Below the pieces are notes generated by a model. That model was not told the DNA's origin. It ran no database searches and saw only the letters and a list, made by a program, of their open reading frames with translations. Shown piece by piece: positions 34,204-42,010 of a DNA stretch of 64,000 bases. The DNA comes from Halorubrum coriense DSM 10284. GTDB taxonomy: Archaea > Halobacteriota > Halobacteria > Halobacteriales > Haloferacaceae. A program made the translations under genes and the position numbers. Within the stretch, counting starts at the first letter, position 1, and the number at the start of each line of letters is the position of its first letter. Where the stretch lies: positions 1 to 64,000 of the forward strand of contig NZ_AOJL01000028.1 of the NCBI RefSeq assembly GCF_000337035.1, in the 5' to 3' direction.

Positions 34204-35297
34204 CAGGCCTCACCCCCCACGATCGCGCCGGCGACGTCGTCGAGGTCGTACACCGCGTCGATCCCGCCCGTCTCGACCGCGCGCTTCGGCATGCCGTAGA
34301 TGACGCAGGTGTCCTCGCTCTGCGCCAGCGTCCGCGCCCCGGCGTCGGCCATCGCGCGGATCCCCGCCGCGGCGTCCGAGCCCATCCCGGTCAGCACGAC
34401 GCCGACGAGCGGGTCGTCGACCACCTCGGCCGCGGAGCGCATCGTCACGTCCGCCGCGGGGGTGACCGTGTGGGAGTCGTCGTCCTCGTCGAGCTTCACC
34501 CGGAGCCGCCCCGAGCGGTAGCTGTCGATGCGGGTGTGGCTGCCGCCGCGGGCGACCAGCGCCTCGCCGGCCCCGATCCGCGCGCCGTCGCTGGCCTCCC
34601 GCACGTCGTACGCGGACGCGGCGTCGAGCCGGTTCGCGAACCGCGAGGTGAACGCCTCCGGCATGTGCTGGACGATCACCACGCGGCAGTCCGCCATCGG
34701 GAGCGCCGACAGCACGCGCTCGACGGCGTTCGGGCCCCCGGTCGAGGCCGCGATCACCACGGTCAGCGGCCCGTCGACGTCGGCCGCGTCCGCGTCGGTC
34801 CCGGCGTCGGGCGAACGCGTGCTGTCGGCGGTCGGGTCGTCGCGCTCGCGGGTCGCGGCGTCGAGGTCGGCGTCCGCCACCGAGCGCACCGCCTCGACGA
34901 GCCGGTCGGACTCCCGCGAGACGCCCGTCGACACCTCGCCGCCGGGCTTCGCGAAGAAGTCGACCGCTCCGCGGTCGAGCGCCTCGAAGGTGACCTCCGC
35001 GCCCTCGTCCGTGTGCGCGGACAGCATCAACACCGGCGTCGGCGTCTCCTCCATCAGCCGCTCGACGGCTTCGAGCCCGCCCATCCCGGGCATCTCGACG
35101 TCCATCGTCACGACGTCGGGACGCGTCTCGGCGACCACCGAGAGCGCCTCTTCTCCGTCCCCCGCCTCGCCGACGACCGCGACCCCGGCGTCGCTCAAGA
35201 GGTCGCTTATCAGTCCCCGCATGAACGGGGAGTCGTCGACGACCACCACCCGCGGCGACCCGTCCCGACCGCCGCGCCGATCCGTCGTCCTGCTCAT
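34203..35297 (-). CDS. cheB: Chemotaxis methylesterase CheB
   Basis: 364 aa. N-terminal receiver (VVVVDDSPFMRGL; phospho-Asp in VVTMDVEMPGMGG about residue 66; Lys in FFAKPGG), a disordered linker with Thr/Asp, and the methylesterase domain with Ser in IAASTGGPNAV, His in VIVQHMPEAFT and Asp in LTGMGSDAAAG. It removes methyl groups (and may deamidate Gln) on transducers once phosphorylated by CheA. It is first in the minus che unit; ATG 35297 is preferred over an in-frame ATG nine codons upstream. The TATA-like gcataaatcc (35322-35331) is about 27 bases upstream. Confidence 0.95.
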   Translation of the reverse strand: MSRTTDRRGGRDGSPRVVVVDDSPFMRGLISDLLSDAGVAVVGEAGDGEEALSVVAETRPDVVTMDVEMPGMGGLEAVERLMEETPTPVLMLSAHTDEGAEVTFEALDRGAVDFFAKPGGEVSTGVSRESDRLVEAVRSVADADLDAATRERDDPTADSTRSPDAGTDADAADVDGPLTVVIAASTGGPNAVERVLSALPMADCRVVIVQHMPEAFTSRFANRLDAASAYDVREASDGARIGAGEALVARGGSHTRIDSYRSGRLRVKLDEDDDSHTVTPAADVTMRSAAEVVDDPLVGVVLTGMGSDAAAGIRAMADAGARTLAQSEDTCVIYGMPKRAVETGGIDAVYDLDDVAGAIVGGEA

Positions 35298-35346
35298 GTA
35301 CCAGAGCGCGCCCAGAATCAGCATAAATCCACGGACCCAGTAATCA

Positions 35347-35364
35347 CCCCTGATAATTCAGGGG
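35347..35364. promoter_or_regulatory. Perfect palindrome between the divergent che promoters
   Basis: CCCCTGA-TAAT-TCAGGGG, perfect 7-base arms with a self-complementary TAAT core. It lies between TATA-like boxes of cheB (minus, about 35322-35328) and cheW (plus, attattt 35370-35376), in the 101-base gap between the two start codons. A dimeric regulator here could control both transcription units. Confidence 0.55.
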
Positions 35365-35398
35365 ACACGATTATTTGTCGGTTGACCGCAGCAGAGGT

Positions 35399-35872
35399 AT
35401 GGCAGCCACAGAGGCGGAGGACGAACCGACCAAGGTGTTGGAGTTCGGGCTGGGCGACGGGACGTACTGTCTGGACATCGGCGTCATCGACGAGATCGTC
35501 GACGCGGGCGAGCTCACGCGGATCCCCAACTCGCCGGACCACGTCGAGGGCGTGATGGACCTCCGGGGCCGGACGACGACGATCGTCGACCCGAAGACGC
35601 TGTACGACATCGACGAGGACGGCCCGCGCGAGCGGATCGTCGTGTTCGACGACGACGAGATCGACGAGGGCGGGACCGTCGGCTGGATGGTCGACGAAGT
35701 GTTCCAGGTCCGCGACGTCTCGCCGGAGGACGTCGACCAGAGCACGACCGTCGAGGACGAGGGCGTCCGCGGCATCGTCAAGTCCGACGACCGGTTCGTC
35801 GTGTGGGTCTCGCCGGACGTCGACGACGCGCTCGCCGCCGACCTCGACGACGTCGAGGCCGCGGAAGCGTAA
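35399..35872 (+). CDS. cheW: Chemotaxis coupling protein CheW
   Basis: 157 aa single CheW domain: KVLEFGLGDGTYCLDIGVIDEIVDAGELTRIPNSPDHVEGVMDLRGRTTTIVDPKTL is the conserved first lobe, and WMVDEVFQVRDVSPEDVD marks the second. It bridges transducers and CheA. It is divergent from cheB, with a TATA-like box about 26 bases upstream of the ATG. An Asp/Ala tail of about 15 residues is typical of haloarchaeal members. Confidence 0.94.
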   Translation: MAATEAEDEPTKVLEFGLGDGTYCLDIGVIDEIVDAGELTRIPNSPDHVEGVMDLRGRTTTIVDPKTLYDIDEDGPRERIVVFDDDEIDEGGTVGWMVDEVFQVRDVSPEDVDQSTTVEDEGVRGIVKSDDRFVVWVSPDVDDALAADLDDVEAAEA

Positions 35873-35923
35873 TCGCGAGGTGCGGCCGACGGTCGGGCGA
35901 CCGCGTCGGCGTCGTCCGGCGAT

Positions 35924-35945
35924 CGGTTCTCACCCGTGAGAACCG
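35924..35945. promoter_or_regulatory. Palindrome upstream of the RAD55-like ATPase gene
   Basis: Arms CGGTTCTCA and TGAGAACCG (9 bases, perfect) separated by CCCG. A TATA-like cttatc (35955-35960) follows 10 bases later and the start codon is at 35985. With no T-rich tract after it, an operator fits better than a terminator for cheW. Confidence 0.45.
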
Positions 35946-35984
35946 GGAGCCAACGCTTATCAGCCGCCCAACGGGTTCCTACGT

Positions 35985-36680
35985 ATGCGCGTCTCAAGCG
36001 GCGTCCCAGGGTTCGACGATGTCGTCGACGGTGGGTTCCCCGAGGAGCGCCTCTACGTGGTGAGCGGTCCGCCCGGGAGCGGGAAAACGACGTTCTGTTC
36101 GCAGTTCGCGGCCCAGGGTGCCCGAAACGGCGAGGACGTCCTGTACATCAGTATGCACGAGACCAAGGCGGGGATCCGCGAGGACATGAGCGGCTACGAG
36201 TTCGGGTTCGACCGCGCGCTCGACTCCGACCGCGTCACCTTCCTCGACTCCTTCTCCTCGGACGGCCGGCGCTTCTTCGGCCTCCCCGGCGACCGCCGCG
36301 ACCGGTCCGGCGTCACCAACCGCCTCACCGGGTTCATCAACTCCCGCGACATCGACCGCGTCGTCTTCGACTCGACGATGCTGCTCCGGTTCCTCTTAGA
36401 CGACGACGAGGACACGATGATCCAGCTCCTCTCCTCGCTGAAGCGGACCGACGCCACGACGCTGTTGATCTCCGAGATGACCGACCCGAGCGCCTACTCC
36501 GAGGAGCACTACCTCGCGCACGGCGTCGTCTTCATGCACAACTACCTCGAAGACGAGGGGATGCGCCGCGGGGTTCAGGTGCTGAAGATGCGGGGCACGG
36601 ACGTCGACACGGACATCCAAGACGTGGAGTTCACCGACGGCGGGCTCCGCGTCGGCCCGGCGGCGAGGGTGACCCACTGA
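35985..36680 (+). CDS. RAD55/KaiC-family RecA-like ATPase
   Basis: 231 aa. RecA-fold ATPase with Walker A GPPGSGKTTFCSQF (about residue 30), a KaiC-like Glu pair region ISMHETKAGIRE, Walker B IDRVVFDSTMLLRFLL, and LLISEMTDPS. These single-domain KaiC/RAD55 proteins are common in haloarchaea, some near taxis or archaellum genes. Its place just after cheW and before two more genes suggests a signalling role, but that is inference. The stop overlaps the next ATG (TGATG). Confidence 0.85.
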   Translation: MRVSSGVPGFDDVVDGGFPEERLYVVSGPPGSGKTTFCSQFAAQGARNGEDVLYISMHETKAGIREDMSGYEFGFDRALDSDRVTFLDSFSSDGRRFFGLPGDRRDRSGVTNRLTGFINSRDIDRVVFDSTMLLRFLLDDDEDTMIQLLSSLKRTDATTLLISEMTDPSAYSEEHYLAHGVVFMHNYLEDEGMRRGVQVLKMRGTDVDTDIQDVEFTDGGLRVGPAARVTH

Positions 36681-37072
36681 TGTACGAGCGCACGTTCGGC
36701 ACGGAGTGGAACGACATCTCCCGCGAGGAGGCGATCGAGCGCGCGTTCGCGCTGGGCGTCTCCGCCGGGATGGACAGCCCCCGGCCGGACGAGTTAGACC
36801 GGGTGCTGGCGGCGTTCCCGGGGAGCTACGACCAGAGCATCGTGGAGCTGGCGTACGACGAGGGCCGGACGAAGGCGTTGGAGGCGAAGGCGGAGCGGGA
36901 CGACCCCGACGACGAGGACGTCTGGGAGTCGCTCGTCGACGGCGCGGGAGCCCCGCGCGACGCGCCGGTCCCCGCCGCGCTCCCCGGTGCGATACGCGAA
37001 CTGACACTCACCGACGGGCCGCGGGAGGGGCCGCCGTCCTCGCTCGACCTCCCCTCCATGCTCCGAAAGTGA
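36680..37072 (+). CDS. Small acidic protein coupled to the RAD55-like ATPase
   Basis: 130 aa, not recognised. It opens MYERTFGTEWNDISREEAIERAFALGVSAGM, with helical character up to about residue 75 (DRVLAAFPGSYDQSIVELAYDEGRTKALEAKAER), then a Pro/Asp-rich tail. Translational coupling (1-base overlap) to the RAD55-like ATPase makes it a likely partner or regulator of that ATPase. It is followed 43 bases later by a second RecA-like gene. Confidence 0.7.
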   Translation: MYERTFGTEWNDISREEAIERAFALGVSAGMDSPRPDELDRVLAAFPGSYDQSIVELAYDEGRTKALEAKAERDDPDDEDVWESLVDGAGAPRDAPVPAALPGAIRELTLTDGPREGPPSSLDLPSMLRK

Positions 37073-37115
37073 CCCCTCGGAAGGGTTTTACCGAACACTC
37101 TCTCACGATCACCAA

Positions 37116-37724
37116 ATGACTGTGCTTCCCGACGCTGTCCGCGGTGCCGACAGCGTCCTCATCAGCGGTCCCCCGATGAGCGGGAAGTACGACCTGTTCA
37201 ACAAGCTGCTCGCGTCGTGGTCCGACGGCCCGGTCGTGATATCGACGGGGCGGACCGCGGAGAAGGTCCGCGGCGATTACGAGCAGCTGACGGGGGGCGA
37301 CGGCGACGACGTGGTCGTCGTCGACTGCGTCACCCACGAGCAGGGCGACAAGCGCGACGACACGCCCACGACGAAGTACGTCGGCAGCGCTGGAAACCTC
37401 ACCGACATCGGGATCAAGTTCACCGACGTCGTCGAGTCCTCGGCGGGCCGCGACCGCGCCGTCGGCATCTACTCGCTCTCCCAGCTGTTGATGTACTGGG
37501 ACCCCGAGCGGATCTACCGGTTCACGCGGGTGATGACCTCGCAGACCTCGGGGGAGGGGTGGCCGTTCGTCGGCGTCGTCGGCTCGACCGCCCACGACGA
37601 ACAGGTCGTCCACACCCTCCACGAGCCGTTCGAGGTCGTCGTCGAGACGCGCGTCGACGACGACGCGCGGGAGTTCCGCGTCCGCGGCCGCGTCGGGCAG
37701 CCCTCCGAATGGCAGCCCTTCTGA
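37116..37724 (+). CDS. RecA-like ATPase, KaiC/RAD55-related
   Basis: 202 aa. Walker A-like LISGPPMSGKYDLFNKLL near residue 17, a Walker B-like DDVVVVDCVTHEQG near residue 73, then RAVGIYSLSQLLMYWDPERIYRFTRVM. The pattern matches a degenerate haloarchaeal RecA-like family often annotated as an HTR-like protein. Whether it hydrolyses ATP is unclear; the P-loop residues GxxxxGK are intact. A gttttaccg stretch (37086-37094) about 25 bases upstream could be its own promoter, or it may be co-transcribed with the preceding pair. Confidence 0.75.
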   Translation: MTVLPDAVRGADSVLISGPPMSGKYDLFNKLLASWSDGPVVISTGRTAEKVRGDYEQLTGGDGDDVVVVDCVTHEQGDKRDDTPTTKYVGSAGNLTDIGIKFTDVVESSAGRDRAVGIYSLSQLLMYWDPERIYRFTRVMTSQTSGEGWPFVGVVGSTAHDEQVVHTLHEPFEVVVETRVDDDAREFRVRGRVGQPSEWQPF

Positions 37725-37752
37725 GCGGGGCCGGTGACGGGCGTCCGCCTCC

Positions 37753-38343
37753 TCACCCGATCAGTTCGAACTCGACGCCGACCGGCGGCCCGTCGACGAG
37801 CCCCCAGTAGACGAAGCGGTGGGTCCCCGCCCCGAGCGGGGGGCAGACGTCGAGGTCGACCCCGTCGACCGCCTCGGCGAGGCCGCGCTCCGTCAGCGTG
37901 AGGTCCCACGAGTACGCCGTGCTCCTGTCGAGCGACGACTCGGTTCGGGGGAGCGCGACCGCCTCGCCGGTGGTCGAGCCGCGGACGTCGAGCCACCCCG
38001 CCTCGGTCTCGCGCTGGAGCGAGTACGCCTGTTCGCCGAGGGTGGCCGCCGGAGCGTCGCCGGTGTTGCGGAGGACGAGCCGGAGCGACTGGCCGTACGT
38101 CTCGGCTGTGCCCTCGACGGAGAGCTCCAAGGCGGTCTCGTCCGTCTCGACCGGCGTACCGGCGACCGACGCCTCGAACGGTTGATCGAGGCGGACGAAC
38201 GCGTCGTCGTCGCAGGTCAGCGTCGCCGGCGTCCCCTCGGGGCCCTGCGGTCCGTCGCCCGCCGCGAAGTCGAGACAGCCTGCCGCGGCGACTGACAGCG
38301 CGAGCGCGCTCCCGGCGAGCGCGTCGCGTCGCGTGAAGTCCAT
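37753..38343 (-). CDS. Tat lipoprotein with a BsuPI-like domain
   Basis: 196 aa. MDFTRRDALAGSALALSVAAAGCLD: twin-Arg motif, hydrophobic stretch and lipobox Cys23. The mature part is all-beta: LELSVEGTAETYGQSLRLVLRNTGDAPA and a closing YWGLVDGPPVGVEFELIG, which resembles intracellular-proteinase-inhibitor-like (BsuPI) immunoglobulin folds. Function unknown. It is convergent with the RecA-like gene (28 bases between stops). Confidence 0.75.
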   Translation of the reverse strand: MDFTRRDALAGSALALSVAAAGCLDFAAGDGPQGPEGTPATLTCDDDAFVRLDQPFEASVAGTPVETDETALELSVEGTAETYGQSLRLVLRNTGDAPAATLGEQAYSLQRETEAGWLDVRGSTTGEAVALPRTESSLDRSTAYSWDLTLTERGLAEAVDGVDLDVCPPLGAGTHRFVYWGLVDGPPVGVEFELIG

Positions 38344-38471
38344 ACGGGACGAACGGACGCCACCGCCATGAACCGCACGCGTCGTCGCGACGGGGCGGGC
38401 GTCGGATCCGTCGGACGCCTCGGTCGCGGCGGTTCGGAACCGCTTTCCCCTCGGCCGGCGGATGGCCTCGC

Positions 38472-39836
38472 ATGGAGCTGTTCGGATCGAGCGGTATCCG
38501 CGGGGTCGCGCTGCGGTACCTCACGCCCGCGCTCGTCCTCGACATCGCGAAGGCGGCCGGGACGGTGTGGGACGCCGACCGCGTCGCCGTCGCCCGCGAC
38601 ACGCGAACGACCGGCGAGCTGTTCGCGAACGCGGCCGCGAGCGGGCTCGCCGCGGTCGGCTGCGACGTCGACCGCCTCGGCGTCGTCCCCACCCCCGCGG
38701 TCGGCAACTACTGCGAGGCGGCCGGGGTCCCGGCCGTCCTCGTCACCGCCTCGCACAACCCGCCCGAGTTCAACGGGATCAAGCTCGTCGGCGACGACGG
38801 CGTGGAGCTCTCCGTCGACGTGTTAGAGCGGATCGAGCGCCGCGTCCTCGACGACGAGTACGACCACGCCGACTGGCGGTCGGCCGGCGCGACGACGCCG
38901 GTCGAGGGGGCCGTCGACGACTACGTCGACCAGCTGACCGCCGCCGTCGACCGCGGGGCGGTCGCCGACGCGGACCTCACGGTCGCGGTCGATCCTGGCC
39001 ACGGCGCGGCCTCCGTCGCCTCCCCGCGGATCTACCGCGAGCTCGGCTGCGAGGTCCTGACCGTGAACGCGACGCCCGACGGCCACTTCCCCGGCCGCGA
39101 CTCCGAGCCGGTCCCGGAGAACTTGACGGCGCTCTCGCGGCTGGTCGCGACCTCCGACGCGGACGTGGGGATCGCCCACGACGGCGACGCGGACCGGGCG
39201 GTCTTCGTCGACGAGGACGGGGGGTTCGTCGACGGCGACACCTCCTTCGCGGCGCTGGCGGACGCCGGCCTCGAACCGGGCGACGCCGTCGTCAGCGCGG
39301 TCAACGTCTCGCAGCGCCTCGTCGACGTCTGCGCCGCCAACGACGCCGACCTCGAGCTCACGCCCATCGGGGCGACGAACATCATCACTCGGACGCGCGA
39401 GCTTCACGAGGCGGGGACGAACGTCCCCATCGCGGGCGAGGGGAACGGCGGGGTGTTCTTCCCGCCGTACCGGCTCTCCCGGGACGGCGCGTACATCGGC
39501 GCGCGGTTCCTCGAACTGCTCGCGGCCGCGGACGGCGCGCCCGTCAGCGAGGTCGTCGCCCCGTACAGCGACTACCACTTCGTGCGGGTGAACGTCGAGT
39601 ACGAGGACGACGACGAGCGCGACGAGATGCTCTCTGCCGCCCGCGCCTACGTCGAGACCGCCGACGCGGAGCCGAACACGACCGACGGCTATCGGCTCGA
39701 CTACGGCGACGCGTGGGTGCTCGTCCGCCCCTCGGGCACCGAGCCGAAGATCCGGATCTACGCCGAGTCCGCCGACGCCGACCGCGCCGAGCGGCTGGCG
39801 ACGGACATGCGCGTCGCCGTCGAGAGCGGACGATAA
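38472..39836 (+). CDS. glmM: Phosphohexomutase, phosphoglucosamine mutase type
   Basis: 454 aa alpha-D-phosphohexomutase. MELFGSSGIRGVA at the start (substrate loop), catalytic Ser in VTASHNPPEFNGIK (about residue 97), metal loop AHDGDADRAVFVDEDG (about residue 240), sugar loop GEGNGGVFFP (about residue 322) and phosphate loop RPSGTEPKIRIYAES at the C-terminus. It interconverts hexose (or glucosamine) 1- and 6-phosphates for N-glycan and cell-surface precursors. The exact sugar is not decided by sequence. It is monocistronic; structured repeat B follows its stop directly. Confidence 0.92.
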   Translation: MELFGSSGIRGVALRYLTPALVLDIAKAAGTVWDADRVAVARDTRTTGELFANAAASGLAAVGCDVDRLGVVPTPAVGNYCEAAGVPAVLVTASHNPPEFNGIKLVGDDGVELSVDVLERIERRVLDDEYDHADWRSAGATTPVEGAVDDYVDQLTAAVDRGAVADADLTVAVDPGHGAASVASPRIYRELGCEVLTVNATPDGHFPGRDSEPVPENLTALSRLVATSDADVGIAHDGDADRAVFVDEDGGFVDGDTSFAALADAGLEPGDAVVSAVNVSQRLVDVCAANDADLELTPIGATNIITRTRELHEAGTNVPIAGEGNGGVFFPPYRLSRDGAYIGARFLELLAAADGAPVSEVVAPYSDYHFVRVNVEYEDDDERDEMLSAARAYVETADAEPNTTDGYRLDYGDAWVLVRPSGTEPKIRIYAESADADRAERLATDMRVAVESGR

Positions 39837-39845
39837 CGACGGGCT

Positions 39846-40140
39846 GTTTTATGTGTAGAACTGCGGTGGTGCGTGCCTTCGAACGCCTGTAAGGCGTGAG
39901 AAGCACGCCCGAGGTCGTCGGGCTGCGCCCGACTGCCAGAGAATCTTCGATTCTCGCTGGAGTCGGCCGACCGGAGCGAAGCGGAGGGAGGCCGACGAGG
40001 CTGTGGAGGCGCGAGGTGCGGTCACGGTGCTGTGCGGGACGGTTTTAAAAGGGCAGTCGCGAGGCCGCAGTAGGCGACGAAAGCACCGCAGCGAGCGTAC
40101 TGCGGCCTCGCGACTGAGGCTTTGGCGGTGTTCTCCGAGG
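39846..40140 (+). repeat. Multi-hairpin intergenic element, copy B
   Basis: Plus-strand order: TATA-like gttttatg (39846-39853); a 38-base hairpin (39871-39908) of GCGTG/CACGC, bulged C, CTTC/GAAG, GA/GA internal loop, ACGCCT-GTA-AGGCGT; GTCGGGC-TGC-GCCCGAC (39917-39933); GAGAATC/GATTCTC (39939-39955); GTCGGCC/GGCCGAC (39962-39996); an invariant block (39997-40054); an 18-bp perfect stem (40055-40072 with 40098-40115); then GGCTTTGG...TGTTCTCC (40118-40136). Copy A at 19670-20056 (opposite strand) has the same parts with paired substitutions. It fills the gap between the phosphohexomutase gene and the p27-like gene, together with 80 unremarkable bases. Confidence 0.8.
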
Positions 40141-40219
40141 ACCTGCTGGGAGCGAGTTGTCAGTAAACAGTCGTAATTTCAACAGGCACCGCCACGCGAA
40201 AACAGACGTCTACGCAGTA

Positions 40220-40924
40220 TCAGTCCAGTGCCGCGAGCGCCTCGGCCGCCTCGCGGGCCGCTTCGAGGTGGTCGCGGGCGCGCCGGGGGTCGTCCGTCTC
40301 CTCGGCCGCGCGGGCGAACCGCGTCAGCGTCCGCGTCAGCGACGCGCGGGCGGCCCCGACGCCGTCGGCGTCGGACCGCGGCGGACTCGACTGCGGGGAC
40401 TCGGCGGCCCCGGAGCCGGATCGCTGGGGGGCGGAGCCGCCGGTCGACGGCGACGCCTGCGGCGAGGACTCTCGTGGTGACCTCGTATCCTGCGACGTCG
40501 GCGACCCTTGTGCCGGTACGGTCGCCGACGGGGGCGACTGCGGCTGGCGGGTCTCGGTCGCACCGGAGTCGACCGCCCCGGAACCGGCGGCCCGGTTCTC
40601 GGCCGCGGCGTCGGCCCCGCTTTGCTCGCTCGCGGCCGCGGCGTCCGCGGTCTCGTCCGCGCTGGTCGGCTCCGCGGCGGCGGACCCGTCACCGGCGTCC
40701 GCGCCCGCCGCGCTCCCGGCCTCGTTCCCGCAGGTGGGACAGAACTCGCGGCCGTCGTGGCGGAAGATCGGGTCGCCGCACTCCTCGCAGTGGCGGTTCG
40801 TCATCGTCGCGCCTTTTAAGAGGAGCTCCGACATCCGCTGGGTGTGCTCGCGCTTCTGCTCGTCGTCCGCGTACTTCTCGCGGAGCTTCTCGCGTTCCGC
40901 CTCCTTGTCGAAGCCGTCGCTCAT
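40220..40924 (-). CDS. Autoantigen p27-like zinc-ribbon protein
   Basis: 234 aa. N-terminal MSDGFDKEAEREKLREKYADDEQKREHTQRMSELLLKGATMTNRHCEECGDPIFRHDGREFCPTC matches the archaeal Sjogren/scleroderma autoantigen 1 (p27) family: a charged helix, then a zinc ribbon with CEEC and CPTC. The middle (about residues 70-185) is a Ser/Ala/Gln/Pro-rich disordered region, and the C-terminus a helical bundle (ASLTRTLTRFARAAEETDDPRRARDHLEAAREAAEAL). Function unknown. The start was set at MSDGFD since the upstream in-frame sequence is not family-like. Confidence 0.85.
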   Translation of the reverse strand: MSDGFDKEAEREKLREKYADDEQKREHTQRMSELLLKGATMTNRHCEECGDPIFRHDGREFCPTCGNEAGSAAGADAGDGSAAAEPTSADETADAAAASEQSGADAAAENRAAGSGAVDSGATETRQPQSPPSATVPAQGSPTSQDTRSPRESSPQASPSTGGSAPQRSGSGAAESPQSSPPRSDADGVGAARASLTRTLTRFARAAEETDDPRRARDHLEAAREAAEALAALD

Positions 40925-41009
40925 AGGCAGACGAACGTGGTTCGCGGGCAAAAGTCCGGTGGGCTCGGGACGAGCCAGGAGCCGACGACCGCTGTCGGCC
41001 CGCGGCCGG

Positions 41010-41432
41010 CTACTCCTCGGTGGCCGTGCGGTCGTCGGGGTCAAGCTCGCCGCGGTGGATCTTCGCGCCGTCCTGTGCGACCTGTCGCCCCAGCACCGCG
41101 CACTTCACGCGCATCGGCGAGATGTCGACGCCGAGCATCTCGGTGACGTCGTCGGTGTCGAGCGCGTCGAGGTCGTCGACGGCCATCCCGTGGAGCCGCT
41201 CGGAGAGCATGCTCGCGGAGGCCATCGAGATGGCGCAGCCGTCGCCGGTGAACCGCACCGCCTCGACGGTCTCGCCGGCGTCGTCGAGTTGGACGTCCAT
41301 CTGGATGGTGTCGCCGCAGGAGGGGTTCTCGCCGACGTGCGTGAAGTCCGGGTCCTCGAGTTCCCCGTAGTTGCGCGGGTTCTTGTAGTGGTCGAGGATC
41401 TGCTGTCGGTACATGTCCGAGCCCAGTCCCAT
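41010..41432 (-). CDS. sufU: SufU/NifU-like iron-sulfur cluster scaffold
   Basis: 140 aa. MGLGSDMYRQQILDHYKNPRNYGEL is the standard N-terminus. The three metal-binding cysteines are in GENPSCGDTIQM (about residue 42), FTGDGCAISMASASML (about residue 69) and MRVKCAVLG (about residue 120). Asp in the PSCGD segment is the usual fourth ligand. It accepts sulfur from SufS and supports cluster assembly or sulfur transfer. The SufS partner is at 2.3-3.6 kb. An in-frame ATG 10 codons upstream is a weaker start. Confidence 0.92.
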   Translation of the reverse strand: MGLGSDMYRQQILDHYKNPRNYGELEDPDFTHVGENPSCGDTIQMDVQLDDAGETVEAVRFTGDGCAISMASASMLSERLHGMAVDDLDALDTDDVTEMLGVDISPMRVKCAVLGRQVAQDGAKIHRGELDPDDRTATEE

Positions 41433-41527
41433 ACTGATTCCGAGTAGGCCGGTCCGGCTCAAAAGGGTTCCGTCGGTCCGAACGCCGACCGTAATCGGCG
41501 ACGGTTCACCGCCGGATCGGGGCCGCG

Positions 41528-41932
41528 TTACGCCGCGTACTCGTCGACCCAGGCCGCGAGGTCCTCGCCCGGGATGAACCCCTCCGCGCGCCGGGCGACG
41601 GGCTCGCCGTCGACGAAGAGGACGAACAGCGGGACGCTTCGCACCTCGAACCGATCGACGAGGGGCGGGTCGTCGCGGGGGTTCACCAGCCCGACGGCCA
41701 CGTCCGCCTCGACGCCGCGAGCGACGTTCCCCAGCACCGGCTCCATGCTCGCGCAGATCCCGCAGCCGTCGGTGTAGAACTCCACGAGCGCGACGTCCGC
41801 GTCGTCGACGAAGGCGTCGAGCGCGTCCTCGTCGGCTAGATCCGTCGGTCGCGACGCTGCCGCCGCGCCCTCGCCGCCCGGCGCGTCGGACCCGTCCGCG
41901 CTCTCCGAAGTAGTATTGATTGTCATACGCAT
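41528..41932 (-). CDS. Thioredoxin-family protein
   Basis: 134 aa. A disordered 30-residue leader precedes a single thioredoxin fold: LVEFYTDGCGICASMEPVLGN with active-site CGIC, then FEVRSVPLFVLFVDGEPVARRAEGF with the cis-Pro. CGIC differs from the usual CGPC and may shift redox potential. It should act as a thiol-disulfide reductant. No neighbour shares its operon. ATG at 41932, with a second ATG two codons later. Confidence 0.9.
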   Translation of the reverse strand: MRMTINTTSESADGSDAPGGEGAAAASRPTDLADEDALDAFVDDADVALVEFYTDGCGICASMEPVLGNVARGVEADVAVGLVNPRDDPPLVDRFEVRSVPLFVLFVDGEPVARRAEGFIPGEDLAAWVDEYAA

Positions 41933-42010
41933 TATTGTCGCCGGAGGCTCATAAGTACTCGCGTCGCTCGGAAGTCCGGAACCGGGCCGCGGGCCGGCCG
42001 CCGATCCAGC

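Noticed and set aside
35924..35945. Rho-independent-like terminator for cheW
   Set aside because: No T-rich tract follows, and archaeal termination depends on T-runs rather than hairpins; the position next to a TATA-like box fits a regulatory site better.
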